Shown here: one piece after another, positions 35,398 through 45,008 of the stretch | Layout of the letters: each line of letters begins with the position of its first letter | Numbering within the stretch: position 1 is the stretch's first letter | Assembly (NCBI GenBank): GCA_000435495.1 | Contig: FR884055.1 | Location: forward strand, 107,000-170,999 | Origin: Firmicutes bacterium CAG:552 | GTDB lineage: Bacteria; Bacillota; Clostridia; Christensenellales; Pumilibacteraceae | Direction of reading: 5' to 3' | DNA length: 64,000 nucleotides | The notes under the pieces: generated by a model | Databases searched by the model: none | Seen by the model: only the letters and a program-made list of their open reading frames with translations | What the model was told of the DNA's origin: nothing | Position numbers and translations under genes: made by a program

Positions 35398-36230
35398 TCC
35401 TTCATATACACCTTCACCTTTAATTCGCCGGCTTTACCCTCGCCTATGCCGAAGACTTCGCCTTTACATTCCACCAAAAATTCACCGTTTTCGCCATAAG
35501 GAACTTTTCTTCCGTTAAGCAAATACGAATAATATTTTTCATCGACTGCTGCGACTTTTAACTCCGGCAACGCTTGTTTTAGCGACATTATATCATTTTC
35601 GGAAAGGTCTTCCGTCCGCACACTGTCGTTTATGCAAAAGTTGCCACACCTTATGCGCTTTATAGCCGTCATAATTGCATACGTACCCAACGAATGGGCA
35701 AGATCTCTGCACAAACTGCGTATGTAAGTTCCCGCAGAACAATGAATGGTTACTCTTATACGATTTTCTTCGATATCTGTCAATGAAAAATCGTAAACGT
35801 TGACTTTACACGGCGGCAACTCTACCGTTTCGCCGCTGCGAGCTATCTCGTATGCTTTTCTGCCGTTAACTTTTTTTGCGCTATACAAAGGAGGAGTTTG
35901 TAAAATCTCACCGGTAAATAGCGGCAATTTCTGCAAAATTTCTTCTTTTGACGGCATTCTTCCGCCGCTTGCTATAACCGAACCTTCGCCGTCTAAGGTA
36001 TCTCGTTCTTCTCCAAAAGTAAATTCCGCTTCGTATACTTTATCTTTGCCGAGGTAGTAGTTAAACAGTCTGGTCGCTTTACCTACGCCGAGAATCAATA
36101 CTCCTTCTCCCTGCGGATCCAAAGTTCCCATATGCCCTACGGCTCTCGTCTTAAGAATTTTTTTTATCTTAACGACTACGTCCGAACTCGTCATGCCTCC
36201 GACTTTGTATATATTTAATATTCCAAGCAT
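35394..36230 (-). CDS. truB: tRNA pseudouridine-55 synthase
   Basis: 278 residues from the ATG at 36230, which overlaps the nrnA stop (TAATG). Seen: KVGGMTSSDVV, GHMGTLDPQGEGVLILGVGKATRL with the catalytic Asp in TLDP, and RSLCRDLAHSLG with a C-terminal PUA-like domain. Makes pseudouridine 55 in the T arm of tRNA. Confidence 0.97.
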   Translation of the reverse strand: MLGILNIYKVGGMTSSDVVVKIKKILKTRAVGHMGTLDPQGEGVLILGVGKATRLFNYYLGKDKVYEAEFTFGEERDTLDGEGSVIASGGRMPSKEEILQKLPLFTGEILQTPPLYSAKKVNGRKAYEIARSGETVELPPCKVNVYDFSLTDIEENRIRVTIHCSAGTYIRSLCRDLAHSLGTYAIMTAIKRIRCGNFCINDSVRTEDLSENDIMSLKQALPELKVAAVDEKYYSYLLNGRKVPYGENGEFLVECKGEVFGIGEGKAGELKVKVYMKE

Positions 36231-37162
36231 TACATCCCGTCCGTAATCGATTTGACAACCTTCCGAAGAACGTCCTCGTAGTATCCGCAAACGACGCACC
36301 CGGCAGCCTGAACATGTCCGCCGCCGCCGAACACTGCCGCAGCGCACGCAACGTCAAAACCTTTGCTCCGCATGCTGACTTTGTACTTGTTATTAGGCTG
36401 TTGCGCCATGCAAACCGCCACTTTAACAGAGCCTATGTCCATTGCAACGTCGATAAGCCCTTCGGTATCGGAAAGCGAACAACCACAGTCTGTCAAATCC
36501 GACTGCATAACGCTTATTACGCAAATGCTCCCGTCTCCGAAAAATTTCATTGACTGTATCGCTTTGCCGATTAGCTTAGTCTTTTCCCACGTTCGGGATC
36601 TGTAAAGCGCACAATTAACGTTATATGCATCTGCTCCTTTTTCCATTAGCTTTGCGGCTAACGAGAACACGGCAGAAGTGACGTTATTGTGCATAAAATG
36701 ACCTGTATCCGTAGACAAACCGACGTAAAGCAATGTAGCCATTTCGCTATCTACCGCATCCTCGTCCAACAGAATTTCCGACAAAATTTCGCACGTACTC
36801 GACCGATACGGATAAACGTAATTTTCATCTGCAAATCCGTCGTTAGAGATGTGGTGGTCGAATTGAATGCTGTGTACTTTACCGAGAAATTCAGCATATT
36901 TACCCATGCGGAATCTGTCACCGCAATCCACGATTATAAGCAAATCGTAATCGGAAAGCGACGCTTTGTTTATACAGTCATAGTACTGCATAAAAGAGTA
37001 ATGAAACGGCAAATCGGAATCGTAAACCAATTCGGCTTGCGTTCCCGATTTTTGCGCAAGTCGGTACAATGCGAGTCCGGCTCCGAGACAATCCCCGTCC
37101 GGACGCACATGACCGACTATCAATATTTTTTTTGCTTGTTTAATTTTTTTTGTCAGATTCAT
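36230..37162 (-). CDS. nrnA: NrnA-type DHH/DHHA1 oligoribonuclease (pAp phosphatase)
   Basis: 310 residues. Degrades nanoRNA and often dephosphorylates 3'-phosphoadenosine 5'-phosphate or cyclic dinucleotide products. Metal motifs: GHVRPDGDCLG near residue 17, IVDCGDRFRMG, FDHHISN near 100, and the DHHA1 tail GGGHVQAAGC near 280. Lies between rbfA (overlap 23 bp) and truB, a common Clostridia arrangement. Confidence 0.94.
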   Translation of the reverse strand: MNLTKKIKQAKKILIVGHVRPDGDCLGAGLALYRLAQKSGTQAELVYDSDLPFHYSFMQYYDCINKASLSDYDLLIIVDCGDRFRMGKYAEFLGKVHSIQFDHHISNDGFADENYVYPYRSSTCEILSEILLDEDAVDSEMATLLYVGLSTDTGHFMHNNVTSAVFSLAAKLMEKGADAYNVNCALYRSRTWEKTKLIGKAIQSMKFFGDGSICVISVMQSDLTDCGCSLSDTEGLIDVAMDIGSVKVAVCMAQQPNNKYKVSMRSKGFDVACAAAVFGGGGHVQAAGCVVCGYYEDVLRKVVKSITDGM

Positions 37163-37496
37163 CCTTTTTAATTTCCGTCAAAATGGCATTTATCTTTTCG
37201 CTGTAATCCATAGAAGTATCCAAAATAAAATTTAGCTGAGGAACGCATCTAAGTTCCTTAAATTCATCGCTGAGTTCTTTGCGAATATGACCTGAGCATC
37301 TTTTTATAGCATCGAAAGTCTGCTCGGTATCTCCTCCGTAGCAACTTACATAAACCTTTGCGGTTTTTAGATCTTTTGCGGTATTTACCTCTATAACGCT
37401 AACCATGGAAGTTATTCTCGGATCTTTAAGTCTGCGAATTATGGCGGAAATGCTTTTTTGCATTTCGCTGTTTATTCTGTCAATTCTGAAATTCAT
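37140..37496 (-). CDS. rbfA: Ribosome-binding factor A
   Basis: 118 residues. KH-fold protein needed for maturation of the 16S rRNA 5' end in 30S subunits. Seen: RINSEMQKSISAIIRRLKDPRI and VYVSCYGG. It begins right at the infB stop and ends inside nrnA. Confidence 0.95.
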   Translation of the reverse strand: MNFRIDRINSEMQKSISAIIRRLKDPRITSMVSVIEVNTAKDLKTAKVYVSCYGGDTEQTFDAIKRCSGHIRKELSDEFKELRCVPQLNFILDTSMDYSEKINAILTEIKKDESDKKN

Positions 37497-40094
37497 TTAA
37501 TCTTTTATTTCCTCTAATACATAAGCTTCTATCTCGTCGTTTTCCATAGCGTCATTGTAACCGCCTATCGAAATGCCGCATTCATAGCCTATGCCGATCT
37601 CTTTAACGTCGTCTTTGAAACGTTTGAGCGTATCGAGATTACCTTCCAATATGAGATCTTTGCCCCTATATACTCTTACTTTTGCGTTACGCTGCATCTT
37701 ACCGCTAAGCACATAGCTTCCTGCTACCGTACCTACGCCAGTAATTTTAAATACGCTTCTGACCTGAGCTCTGCCTATTACGACTTCTCTGAACTTAGGC
37801 TCTTCAAGTCCCTTAACGAGACGTTCTACATCGTCTATCGCTTCGTAAATAACCTTATACAGTCTTACGTCGACGTGATTCTTCTCTGCGTAATTACGGG
37901 ATTCCGCATCCGGTCGAACGTTAAATCCTATTACTACTGCTTTGGAAATTTCGGCTAAGGTAACATCCGAAAGATTGATTGCGCCAACGCCGGCATGCAC
38001 GACTTTTACCCTTACTTCTTCGGTATTAAGCTTAAGCAACGAAGTCTTAAGCGCCTCTACAGAGCCTTGCACATCCGCCTTTATAATAAGATTAAACTCC
38101 TTAAGTTTTTCTTCGTTTATCCTATTCATAAGATCGTCTATGGAAGCCTTGGGGCCCTGAAGGAGCTGTTCGTTCTTCTTCTTTGCAGCTCTTTCTTCTA
38201 TAATCTGTCTTGCAGTTTTCTCATCCGAAACTACGTAGAACTGATCTCCTGCTGCCGGAACGTCCGTAAAGCCCAAAATAGATGCGGGAGTAGACGGAGC
38301 AGCTTCTTTTATTGCTCTGCCCTTGTCATCCGTCATAGCCCTTACTCTGCCGAAGGTAAGTCCCGATACCACGAAATCGCCTATACGGAGAGTTCCGTTC
38401 TGAACGATGATATTCGCTACGGGACCTTTGCCCTTATCAAGTTTCGCCTCTACCACTGCTCCTTTTGCCTTACGCTTGGGATTAGCTCTGTAGTTGTTGT
38501 ACTCGGCAACGAACAAAATCATTTCCAACAATTTGTCTATTCCCGTACCCTTCTTTGCCGAAATGGGAACCATTATGGTATCACCGCCCCATTCCTCGGT
38601 AACGAGTCCGTACTCGGTAAGCTGCTGCTTTATACGTTCCACATCGGCACCCGGTTTGTCTATCTTATTTATAGCGACGATAATGGGAACTTCGGCAGCT
38701 TTAGCATGACTTATCGCTTCTACGGTCTGAGGCATTACGCCGTCGTCCGCAGCTACTATAAGCACGGCAATATCGGTAATCTTTGCGCCTCTCGCTCTCA
38801 TTTCGGTAAACGCTTCGTGTCCCGGCGTATCGAGGAAAGTTATCTTTTCTCCCTTGCATGTTACCGAGTATGCGCCTATATGCTGCGTTATTCCGCCGGC
38901 TTCGCCCAAAGCGACGCTTGTCTTACGAATTGCGTCCAAAAGCGACGTTTTACCGTGGTCGACGTGTCCCATTACGGTAATTACCGGAGGACGCTTAACG
39001 AGATCTTCCTCTTTGTCTGCCTCGTCGTGTGCTTCTTCCAATTGCATTTCAGCCGTTTTGTCAAGCTTAAGCTCTAATTCTACGCCCAAAACGTTTGCAA
39101 CAAGCTCCATAGTCTGAAAGTCAACTACGCTGTTAATGTTGCATATAATTCCGAGCTGCATAAGCTGAAATATAATTTCCTGCGCAGTTTTTCCGATTTT
39201 TTCGCTAAGAATTTTTACCGTAAGATTTTCGGTAGTAATTACAGCCTTCTTGATTTCGGGCTGAACGTACTTAGTCTCTTGCTTTTGCTTCTTGTTTTTA
39301 AGTTTGCGAGTACCCATACGTTCTTCGCCCACATCGTCCTGAATGTAGCCTTTACGTATAAGAGTACGCTTATTCATCGTCTTTTTGTCCTCGACCTTAC
39401 CCGAATCTTTGCGCTTATTTTCAAAAGACTTACTTCTGTCCTTGGAAATAACGGGCAAATCGAGTTTAAGCGACGGTCTGGACGAGGGACGAGGAATCGA
39501 ATTTTGGAATCCCGTTCCCTGCGGACGAGCCACATTAGGTCTCTCCGGTCTGTTTCCGTTATTCATGGGCTTTTTGGGACGAGAAGGTATAGTCGGCTTC
39601 GGAGGAGGAACCACTACGCCTTTAATGTAACTCGGCACATAAGTTTGCTTAGAACCGACAGTCGGCTTTTCGACCACGGGCGAACTCTTGCTCGGTTGAG
39701 CTTGAGGCTGCTTAGGCTCCTGCTTCAGCATTTCGACTCTTTGCTCTTTTTGCTCTTTCACCGTTTGCGCAGAGATCGACTGTTTAGGCTGCTGCGGCTT
39801 TTTTTCCGCACGAACGGTAGGCTGAACCGGTGTCGTTTCTTCCGTTTTTACCGATTTAGGTTGTTCAACCTGCTTAACCGTCTCTTGCTGTTCCTTAGGC
39901 TCCTTTTCCGCTCTCGAAGAAGAGAGAGATTCACCTCTTGCAATCGCTTCGTCTATCCTGCGTTTCATGCTCTTAATCTCGGGCATAAGAGACTTGAGGT
40001 CGTCGCCGGAAGCAAGCAAGTTTTTCAAAAACTTAATGTTCTCGTATTTAACGCCCTCTTTTTCGCTTTGCAAGTTTTGATTTTGAGTAGCCAA
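37497..40094 (-). CDS. infB: Translation initiation factor IF-2
   Basis: 865 residues. GTPase that brings fMet-tRNA to the 30S subunit. A long N-terminal extension (to about 280) rich in Lys, Gln, Pro and Glu, an IF2-N domain ([24 protein letters not shown]), G domain with [17 protein letters not shown] and NKID, then domains II-IV. The start is TTG at 40094 with a clear GGAGG 9 nt upstream, giving MATQNQN. It follows the L7Ae gene by 1 bp. Confidence 0.98.
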   Translation of the reverse strand: MATQNQNLQSEKEGVKYENIKFLKNLLASGDDLKSLMPEIKSMKRRIDEAIARGESLSSSRAEKEPKEQQETVKQVEQPKSVKTEETTPVQPTVRAEKKPQQPKQSISAQTVKEQKEQRVEMLKQEPKQPQAQPSKSSPVVEKPTVGSKQTYVPSYIKGVVVPPPKPTIPSRPKKPMNNGNRPERPNVARPQGTGFQNSIPRPSSRPSLKLDLPVISKDRSKSFENKRKDSGKVEDKKTMNKRTLIRKGYIQDDVGEERMGTRKLKNKKQKQETKYVQPEIKKAVITTENLTVKILSEKIGKTAQEIIFQLMQLGIICNINSVVDFQTMELVANVLGVELELKLDKTAEMQLEEAHDEADKEEDLVKRPPVITVMGHVDHGKTSLLDAIRKTSVALGEAGGITQHIGAYSVTCKGEKITFLDTPGHEAFTEMRARGAKITDIAVLIVAADDGVMPQTVEAISHAKAAEVPIIVAINKIDKPGADVERIKQQLTEYGLVTEEWGGDTIMVPISAKKGTGIDKLLEMILFVAEYNNYRANPKRKAKGAVVEAKLDKGKGPVANIIVQNGTLRIGDFVVSGLTFGRVRAMTDDKGRAIKEAAPSTPASILGFTDVPAAGDQFYVVSDEKTARQIIEERAAKKKNEQLLQGPKASIDDLMNRINEEKLKEFNLIIKADVQGSVEALKTSLLKLNTEEVRVKVVHAGVGAINLSDVTLAEISKAVVIGFNVRPDAESRNYAEKNHVDVRLYKVIYEAIDDVERLVKGLEEPKFREVVIGRAQVRSVFKITGVGTVAGSYVLSGKMQRNAKVRVYRGKDLILEGNLDTLKRFKDDVKEIGIGYECGISIGGYNDAMENDEIEAYVLEEIKD

Positions 40095-40095
40095 A

Positions 40096-40419
40096 TTATA
40101 ATTCCTCCGAATTGATAAATAAATAATCTTCTGTTACAAACGACGTTAAAGCCTCCGCCATTTGTTTATCCGTAATTGCTATTACTTTGCAATTGGTTTT
40201 GTAAACCATATCTTCCACGCTACGGACAAGCGATATTATAAGCGGCGAGCCGCATTTTCGAGCGATTTCTCTGACGTTTTTACTTCCTCTATTGCTAAGC
40301 GTCTCGTCCGATATAACAAGATATTTTCGCTTTTTACTCAAAAGGATGTCGTCCGCTCCGAATATTACTTTTCTTGCCCGAACGGCAAATCCGACGAGCG
40401 TACAAATTTTGTCATTCAT
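40096..40419 (-). CDS. L7Ae/YlxQ-family RNA-binding protein
   Basis: 107 residues. L7Ae/L30e/Gadd45 fold: GFAVRARKVIFGADDILLS at the N-terminus and VIAITDKQMAEALTS near the C-terminus. YlxQ proteins bind kink-turn RNAs in vitro; the role in Bacillota is unclear. Always between ylxR and infB in this cluster. Overlaps ylxR by 4 bp (ATGA). Confidence 0.92.
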   Translation of the reverse strand: MNDKICTLVGFAVRARKVIFGADDILLSKKRKYLVISDETLSNRGSKNVREIARKCGSPLIISLVRSVEDMVYKTNCKVIAITDKQMAEALTSFVTEDYLFINSEEL

Positions 40420-40664
40420 AAACTTTCGGAAATCGACTTTATTACGTCTTCGCTTACATTATGTCCCAATGCCCGACTAAGCGCCTTAGTCTTGATAACT
40501 TTACTTAAACATTGTCTGTCTCGACAAACGTATGCGCCTCGGCATTGAGACTTAAAACTTTTGTCTGGTATGACGTCGTCGCCGCTCACAACAAAACGAA
40601 TAAGCTCGCTTTTATTCTTCATTTTACGACAAACGACGCACATTCTGTTACAAGGCTTAGTCAA
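40416..40664 (-). CDS. ylxR: YlxR-family (DUF448) small protein
   Basis: 82 residues if started at the TTG at 40664, which lies inside the last codons of nusA about 10 nt after an AGGAG; this keeps the family's N-terminal Arg/Pro-C-V-x-C-R motif (NRMCVVCRKMKN). An ATG at 40643 is the alternative. GRGAYVC-like segment (CRGAYVCRDRQC) is present. YlxR is an RNA-binding or RNase P-modulating protein in recent reports. Confidence 0.88.
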   Translation of the reverse strand: MTKPCNRMCVVCRKMKNKSELIRFVVSGDDVIPDKSFKSQCRGAYVCRDRQCLSKVIKTKALSRALGHNVSEDVIKSISESL

Positions 40665-41793
40665 GTTCGCCCAGCTCCTCCTCACCGTCAGACTCCTCAG
40701 GCTTATCCGATTCCGTTACTTCCGAAGTTAACTGAGTTTCTTCCTCCATCTTGCTCTTCATGTAAGCAGAATAAGACTTTACGTCTATTTTCCATCCGGT
40801 AAGTCGTGCGGCGAGACGAGCATTTTGACCGTCTTTACCTATAGCCAAACTAAGCATATTGTCGTCTACTACTACTTTTGCGACTTTTTCATCCTCCGTC
40901 GCCTCAACCATAGAAACTTTCGCCGGGCTGAGCGCTCTAGCTATAAATTCCAACGTATCCTGACACCACGGAATAATGTCTATTTTTTCGCCGCCGAGCT
41001 CGCTGACGATGGCGTTTACTCTCATACCTCTGTTACCTACGCATGCGCCTACCGGATCGATGTTGCCGTCCTCGCAATATACTGCCATCTTAGTACGATA
41101 ACCGGCTTCTCTTACGATAGCCTTTATGGTAACCAGACCTGCAGCTATTTCGGGAACTTCGATTTCGAACAAGCGCTTTACGAATCCCGATGCCGTACGA
41201 CTTACGGTAATCTGAGGGCCTCTCGTACCCGACTTTATCTTTTTAACGTAAACTTTGATTCGATCGCCTACGTTAAATCTATCCGTCGGCATCTGATCTT
41301 GCGGCAAAAGCAAAGCTTCGAGCTTATTGATTTCCACATAAACGTTGCGACCGTCTATTCTTCTGACAACGCAAGTAATAAGTTCGCCTTCTTTTTGCGA
41401 AAGTTCGCTATACGCAAGTTCGCTTTCAACTTCTCTGAGTTTTTGCATGATAACTTGCTTAGCCGTTTGCGCAGCTATACGTCCGAACTCCTTAGCGGAA
41501 ACTTTCTCGCAAACTCTGTCGCCGATTTTATACTTTTTGTTTATGAGACGAGCGTCTTCCAGACTTATCTGGGTATCTTTGTCTTCGACTTCGGGAACTA
41601 CTGTCTGGTACGCTACTATGTCTATGGTACCTCTTTCGGGATCCAAATCCACTTCTACCGCCTTAGCCTCACCGGTATGCTTTTTGTAAGCGATTGCGAG
41701 AGCAGTCTGTAAAGTGTCTATAAAAATCTCTTTTTTGATACGCTTTTCCTTTTCAAGTTCGTCGAGAGCGAGAAAGAAATCCTGATTTTTCAT
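40657..41793 (-). CDS. nusA: Transcription factor NusA
   Basis: 378 residues. N-terminal RNAP-binding domain, S1 domain (GELITCVVRRIDGRNVYVEI), two KH domains (KRLFEIEVPEIAAGLVTIKAIVREAG; DNMLSLAIGKDGQNARLAARLTGWKIDV). Promotes pausing and termination and joins antitermination complexes. A short acidic tail replaces the C-terminal repeats found in Proteobacteria. ATG at 41793 with AGGACT. 12 bp after rimP. Confidence 0.97.
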   Translation of the reverse strand: MKNQDFFLALDELEKEKRIKKEIFIDTLQTALAIAYKKHTGEAKAVEVDLDPERGTIDIVAYQTVVPEVEDKDTQISLEDARLINKKYKIGDRVCEKVSAKEFGRIAAQTAKQVIMQKLREVESELAYSELSQKEGELITCVVRRIDGRNVYVEINKLEALLLPQDQMPTDRFNVGDRIKVYVKKIKSGTRGPQITVSRTASGFVKRLFEIEVPEIAAGLVTIKAIVREAGYRTKMAVYCEDGNIDPVGACVGNRGMRVNAIVSELGGEKIDIIPWCQDTLEFIARALSPAKVSMVEATEDEKVAKVVVDDNMLSLAIGKDGQNARLAARLTGWKIDVKSYSAYMKSKMEEETQLTSEVTESDKPEESDGEEELGELD

Positions 41794-41805
41794 AAGTCCT
41801 CCTGA

Positions 41806-42267
41806 TTATTCAAATTTGACGAGCGGTCTTACAAAAGCCGCTTTGGAACATTCTATAGTAATATCCGAGCCGTTTACCGTTATCGTAAAAGTATTCTGAG
41901 TTTTTTCTTTGAGTACGCCTTCGTAAAACTTCTTTCCCTTAAGAGGCGCATAAAGTTTTACTTCCACTTCGGTTCCGTAATTACGTTCGTAATCTCTCTG
42001 CGTTTTAAACGGTCTATCGAGTCCCGGCGAAGAAACATTAAAAACGTACGGTGCGCCAAAGGTCGGATCTGCTTCATCGAGCAACGGATCGAGCGTGCGG
42101 CTCACCGTCTCGCAATCATCGAGCGTCACACCGCCGTCCTTGTAAATATAGACCGTCAGCGTCATCTGACCGTATTGTTTTTCGTATTCGATGTCTACAA
42201 GTTCGTATCCGAGCTTGTCTAGTGCGTCGACTATCGTCTCTTTTACTAACGAAACTACGTTACTCAT
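41806..42267 (-). CDS. rimP: Ribosome maturation factor RimP
   Basis: 153 residues from the ATG at 42267 (GGAGGG). Assists 30S subunit maturation. Seen: ALDKLGYELVDIEYEKQYGQMTLTVYIYKDGGVTLDDCETVSR and VSSPGLDRPFK, both typical. First gene of the rimP-nusA-infB operon, behind a strong promoter and a 13-bp hairpin. Confidence 0.96.
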   Translation of the reverse strand: MSNVVSLVKETIVDALDKLGYELVDIEYEKQYGQMTLTVYIYKDGGVTLDDCETVSRTLDPLLDEADPTFGAPYVFNVSSPGLDRPFKTQRDYERNYGTEVEVKLYAPLKGKKFYEGVLKEKTQNTFTITVNGSDITIECSKAAFVRPLVKFE

Positions 42268-42283
42268 AACCCTCCGACATAAG

Positions 42284-42313
42284 TTAAGAGCGAACCGCAA
42301 GGCTCACTCTTAA
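42284..42313 (-). promoter_or_regulatory. Hairpin in the rimP-nusA leader
   Basis: On the minus strand TTAAGAGTGAGCC pairs along its whole length (13 bp, two G-U pairs) with GGTTCGCTCTTAA around a 4-nt TTGC loop. It ends about 9 nt before the GGAGGG site of rimP. No U tract follows. It could control translation or stability of the operon mRNA. Confidence 0.72.
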
Positions 42314-42338
42314 AACTGCATCATCTATTAACACGAAC

Positions 42339-42367
42339 ATTCTAACACAACCGCAGATATAATGCAA
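42339..42367 (-). promoter_or_regulatory. Predicted promoter of rimP-nusA-infB
   Basis: Minus strand: -35 TTGCAT (42362-42367), 17-bp spacer, -10 TAGAAT (42339-42344) preceded by TGT (extended -10). Leader about 65 nt. Confidence 0.82.
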
Positions 42368-42424
42368 GCGTTTTTACTCGATTTTGTCTTTCTGCCCGAA
42401 AAAATCTCGATTTTTCTAAAAAAA

Positions 42425-43981
42425 TTACATCTTTTCGGCTATTTTGATAAAAATCTTTGCCGTAGTTTCCGCATCCGAAACAGCTCTGTGCGCTGCCTCG
42501 TTAACTACGTCGAAATACTTTGACAAAACCGCAAGATTAAATCGTTTTAAATGCGGAAAATATTTTTGAGCAAGTATCATTACGTCGAGCTGGTCGTTTT
42601 CGAAGTATATATTAAGTCGCTCCGCCGCAACCTTCAAAAACGGCACGTCAAATGCATCGCTGTTTTGTCCGACAAGAGTACAACCGTCGCAAAATTTATA
42701 GAAATCCGGCAACACGTCCTTTATTAGCGGACTATCTTTTACATCCGAATCGGATATTCCCGTAAGTTCGACGTTCTTTTGCGGTATAGGTCGCTGCGGA
42801 TTTACAAGCGTAGAAAATGTTTCGGTCATTCTTCCGTTTTCTATCTTTACCGCACCTATCTCTATTATCATATCTGCAGTAGGAGTCAACCCGGTAGTTT
42901 CCAAATCGAACACTACAAACTTTTTTCCGAGCAAAAACTCGGGCGTTTCATCGGCATGGAATATATCGCTTTGCGAAAAACCACTGTACGGCTTCGGTTT
43001 AACAAAAGAATAATGATCCGGCACAAGCATTTTTTCTCTGTTGAGGACAAAATCTTGCGGTAAATCACATAGACTTATAGCATTTGCTTTTACCGTGACC
43101 GTAGTTTTGCCGTTATAAGTATTACTGCTCGAAACGCCGCTGACAAGTATCGTACTGTTTTCACCCAAATTTCGCATCTTCTCTGCAGGACTTTCCCCTT
43201 TGCCGGTAGATTTTCGAGGAAAATACAGACATTCGACGCTGCCGGTATAATCCTTTAGTACAAACTTGAACATCGGGCGTTGCTCACCGCTGTCGTTATA
43301 TTTTTTTGGCGTATAGCTGCGTTCGAACATCGAAATTATCGTGCCGCATATAACCACGTTTCTGTTTTCCGCTATGTCGGAAATGTAAATGGGAGTTTCG
43401 GAAATTTTATCGCCGATATATTCCCTTACGTTATCGACCTTTATAACCCTTCCGCCGTCGTAATCGAACTCGTATTTTTTAACTTCTTCGTCCGTCGTAA
43501 TCTCTTGCGCCAGCTCGTATGTTTGATATTTAACGGTAATTTTTTCGCAGTAACCGTTAAATACAAAGTCGTTTACTTCCTTATCTATTTTCATATCCTG
43601 TATATACGAATATACCGGCGCAGGAAGTTTTACGGTTGCCGTAATGCCATCGTAGTAATTGAACGAAACGTCGTCAGCTTTTACGTTATTTTTTATTATT
43701 GCATACTTACTGAAAAAAGTCATAAGCGCTGCGCAAAAAGAAGTCTCGTCAAAATAACTGCGAACTATCTTTACCTTTAATGTAAGCGGCGTTTTAAGCA
43801 ATGCGGTAGCTTTTTCGGTAAGCAGCGGTATGTTTTCTCTAAGTTCTTTTTCTATCTCTTGAGGGCAAATTAAAACAAGCTCCGCTCCGGACGAGCGAAA
43901 ATCTACGTTAAGCTCTTTTAATTTAACTTCCGACAAGTCCAGACCCGTTTCCTCTTGAAGTTGCCCCAAAAATTCATTCAT
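42425..43981 (-). CDS. PolC-derived protein: N-terminal, OB and 3'-5' exonuclease domains, no polymerase
   Basis: 518 residues in the place where polC lies in related genomes (ispG-polC-rimP). Residues 1-190 resemble the PolC N-terminal region; about 200-305 is an OB domain (VVICGTIISMFERSY, KDYTGSVECLYFP); 354-518 is a DEDDh exonuclease with D359-x-E361 (VFDLETTG), the QNSDAFDVPF motif near 439-448, and H498/D503 (AHRAVSDAETT). In full PolC (about 1400 residues) the exonuclease is inserted in a PHP domain followed by the polymerase palm, fingers and thumb; all of these are absent. The stop lies in normal position after the exonuclease helix and the frame is intact, so it looks like a maintained protein. 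ATG at 43981 with GGAG. Confidence 0.85.
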   Translation of the reverse strand: MNEFLGQLQEETGLDLSEVKLKELNVDFRSSGAELVLICPQEIEKELRENIPLLTEKATALLKTPLTLKVKIVRSYFDETSFCAALMTFFSKYAIIKNNVKADDVSFNYYDGITATVKLPAPVYSYIQDMKIDKEVNDFVFNGYCEKITVKYQTYELAQEITTDEEVKKYEFDYDGGRVIKVDNVREYIGDKISETPIYISDIAENRNVVICGTIISMFERSYTPKKYNDSGEQRPMFKFVLKDYTGSVECLYFPRKSTGKGESPAEKMRNLGENSTILVSGVSSSNTYNGKTTVTVKANAISLCDLPQDFVLNREKMLVPDHYSFVKPKPYSGFSQSDIFHADETPEFLLGKKFVVFDLETTGLTPTADMIIEIGAVKIENGRMTETFSTLVNPQRPIPQKNVELTGISDSDVKDSPLIKDVLPDFYKFCDGCTLVGQNSDAFDVPFLKVAAERLNIYFENDQLDVMILAQKYFPHLKRFNLAVLSKYFDVVNEAAHRAVSDAETTAKIFIKIAEKM

Positions 43982-45008
43982 TATATTCTCCGATAAGACG
44001 CTTAAGCAACGGTATGATTTCGTCGTGAGTTATCGTCTTTACTACCGTACCCTTTATGAACAATGCGGCTTTATCCTTGCCTCCCGCTACCCCGAAATCT
44101 GCGTCCGCAGCTTCGCCGGGGCCATTGACCAGACATCCCATAATTGCCACTTTAATAGGCTTTTTTATGTCTTTGGTAAATTCTTTTATCTCTTTTACCG
44201 TGCCGAATAAATCGTACTCGCATCTCGAACACGTAGGGCAACTCACTATTTTTACATAATCGTCTCGTAATCCGACCGCACGCAAAATCTTTTTTGCGGC
44301 AGCTACTTCTTCTACGGGATCCCCGCTGAGCGAAACACGTATCGTTTCACCGATACCGTCCAACAAAAGTGCGCCGATACCTACAGCCGAATTGATCGTA
44401 CCGTCGACAACGTCACCGCTTTCGGTAATCCCTATATGTAACGGAAAATCACACTCGGCTCTAAGCAATCTGTTTGCTCTTACCGTAGTAGCGACGTCGC
44501 TGGATTTAGCGGAAATCACGATGTCGTTAAAATCATGTTTCTGCAACAATTCGACTTGTTTAAGCGCACTTATTTTCAACGCCTCTGCTCTGTCTCGAAC
44601 AGATAACAAGTCCTTTTGCAAAGACCCGCCGTTAACGCCTATTCGTATCGTAGTTCCGTTAGCTTTACATGCCGAAACCAAAGCGGCTACGTTTTGGTCG
44701 GAACCTATATTGCCGGGATTGAATCTGACTTTTGCAAATCCTACGTCACTGCACTTTATCGCCAATCGATAGTCGTATTGAATATCAGCGACAAGAGGCA
44801 TATCCGTATATTTTATATAGTCCTTGCACAAATCGGCTTCTTCGACATCGGTTACGGCAATACGAGCAATATCGCAGCCGGCTTCCTTTAATCTGTCCAA
44901 CTGACGATAAACTGAGTCCATGTCCTTAGTCTTGGCGTTTAACATAGATTGGACGGTAACATAACCGTCCCCGAGAATAAATTTGCCTACTTTTACTTTT
45001 TTTATCAT
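43974..45008 (-). CDS. ispG: (E)-4-hydroxy-3-methylbut-2-enyl-diphosphate synthase
   Basis: 344 residues. [4Fe-4S] enzyme of the MEP pathway. TIM barrel (DIARIAVTDVEEADL, VRFNPGNIG, IGVNGGSL) and C-terminal cluster-binding part with CPTCSRCEYD and MGCLVNGPGEAADAD. Depends on Fe-S assembly, which the isc genes at 53523-55526 supply. Overlaps rseP by 4 bp (ATGA) and the PolC-like gene by 8 bp. Confidence 0.97.
   Translation of the reverse strand: MIKKVKVGKFILGDGYVTVQSMLNAKTKDMDSVYRQLDRLKEAGCDIARIAVTDVEEADLCKDYIKYTDMPLVADIQYDYRLAIKCSDVGFAKVRFNPGNIGSDQNVAALVSACKANGTTIRIGVNGGSLQKDLLSVRDRAEALKISALKQVELLQKHDFNDIVISAKSSDVATTVRANRLLRAECDFPLHIGITESGDVVDGTINSAVGIGALLLDGIGETIRVSLSGDPVEEVAAAKKILRAVGLRDDYVKIVSCPTCSRCEYDLFGTVKEIKEFTKDIKKPIKVAIMGCLVNGPGEAADADFGVAGGKDKAALFIKGTVVKTITHDEIIPLLKRLIGEYNE

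Noticed and set aside
37995..39077. A 360-codon open frame on the plus strand
   Set aside because: Lies wholly opposite infB, has no ribosome binding site and reads as a basic, low-order protein; it is the antisense shadow of a real gene.
40825..41712. A 295-codon plus-strand open frame
   Set aside because: Antisense to nusA; no start signal and no recognisable domain.
42370..42424. AAAAATC-GA-GATTTTT as a terminator after the PolC-like gene
   Set aside because: The loop would be only two nucleotides and the stem is A/T only; not a credible terminator.
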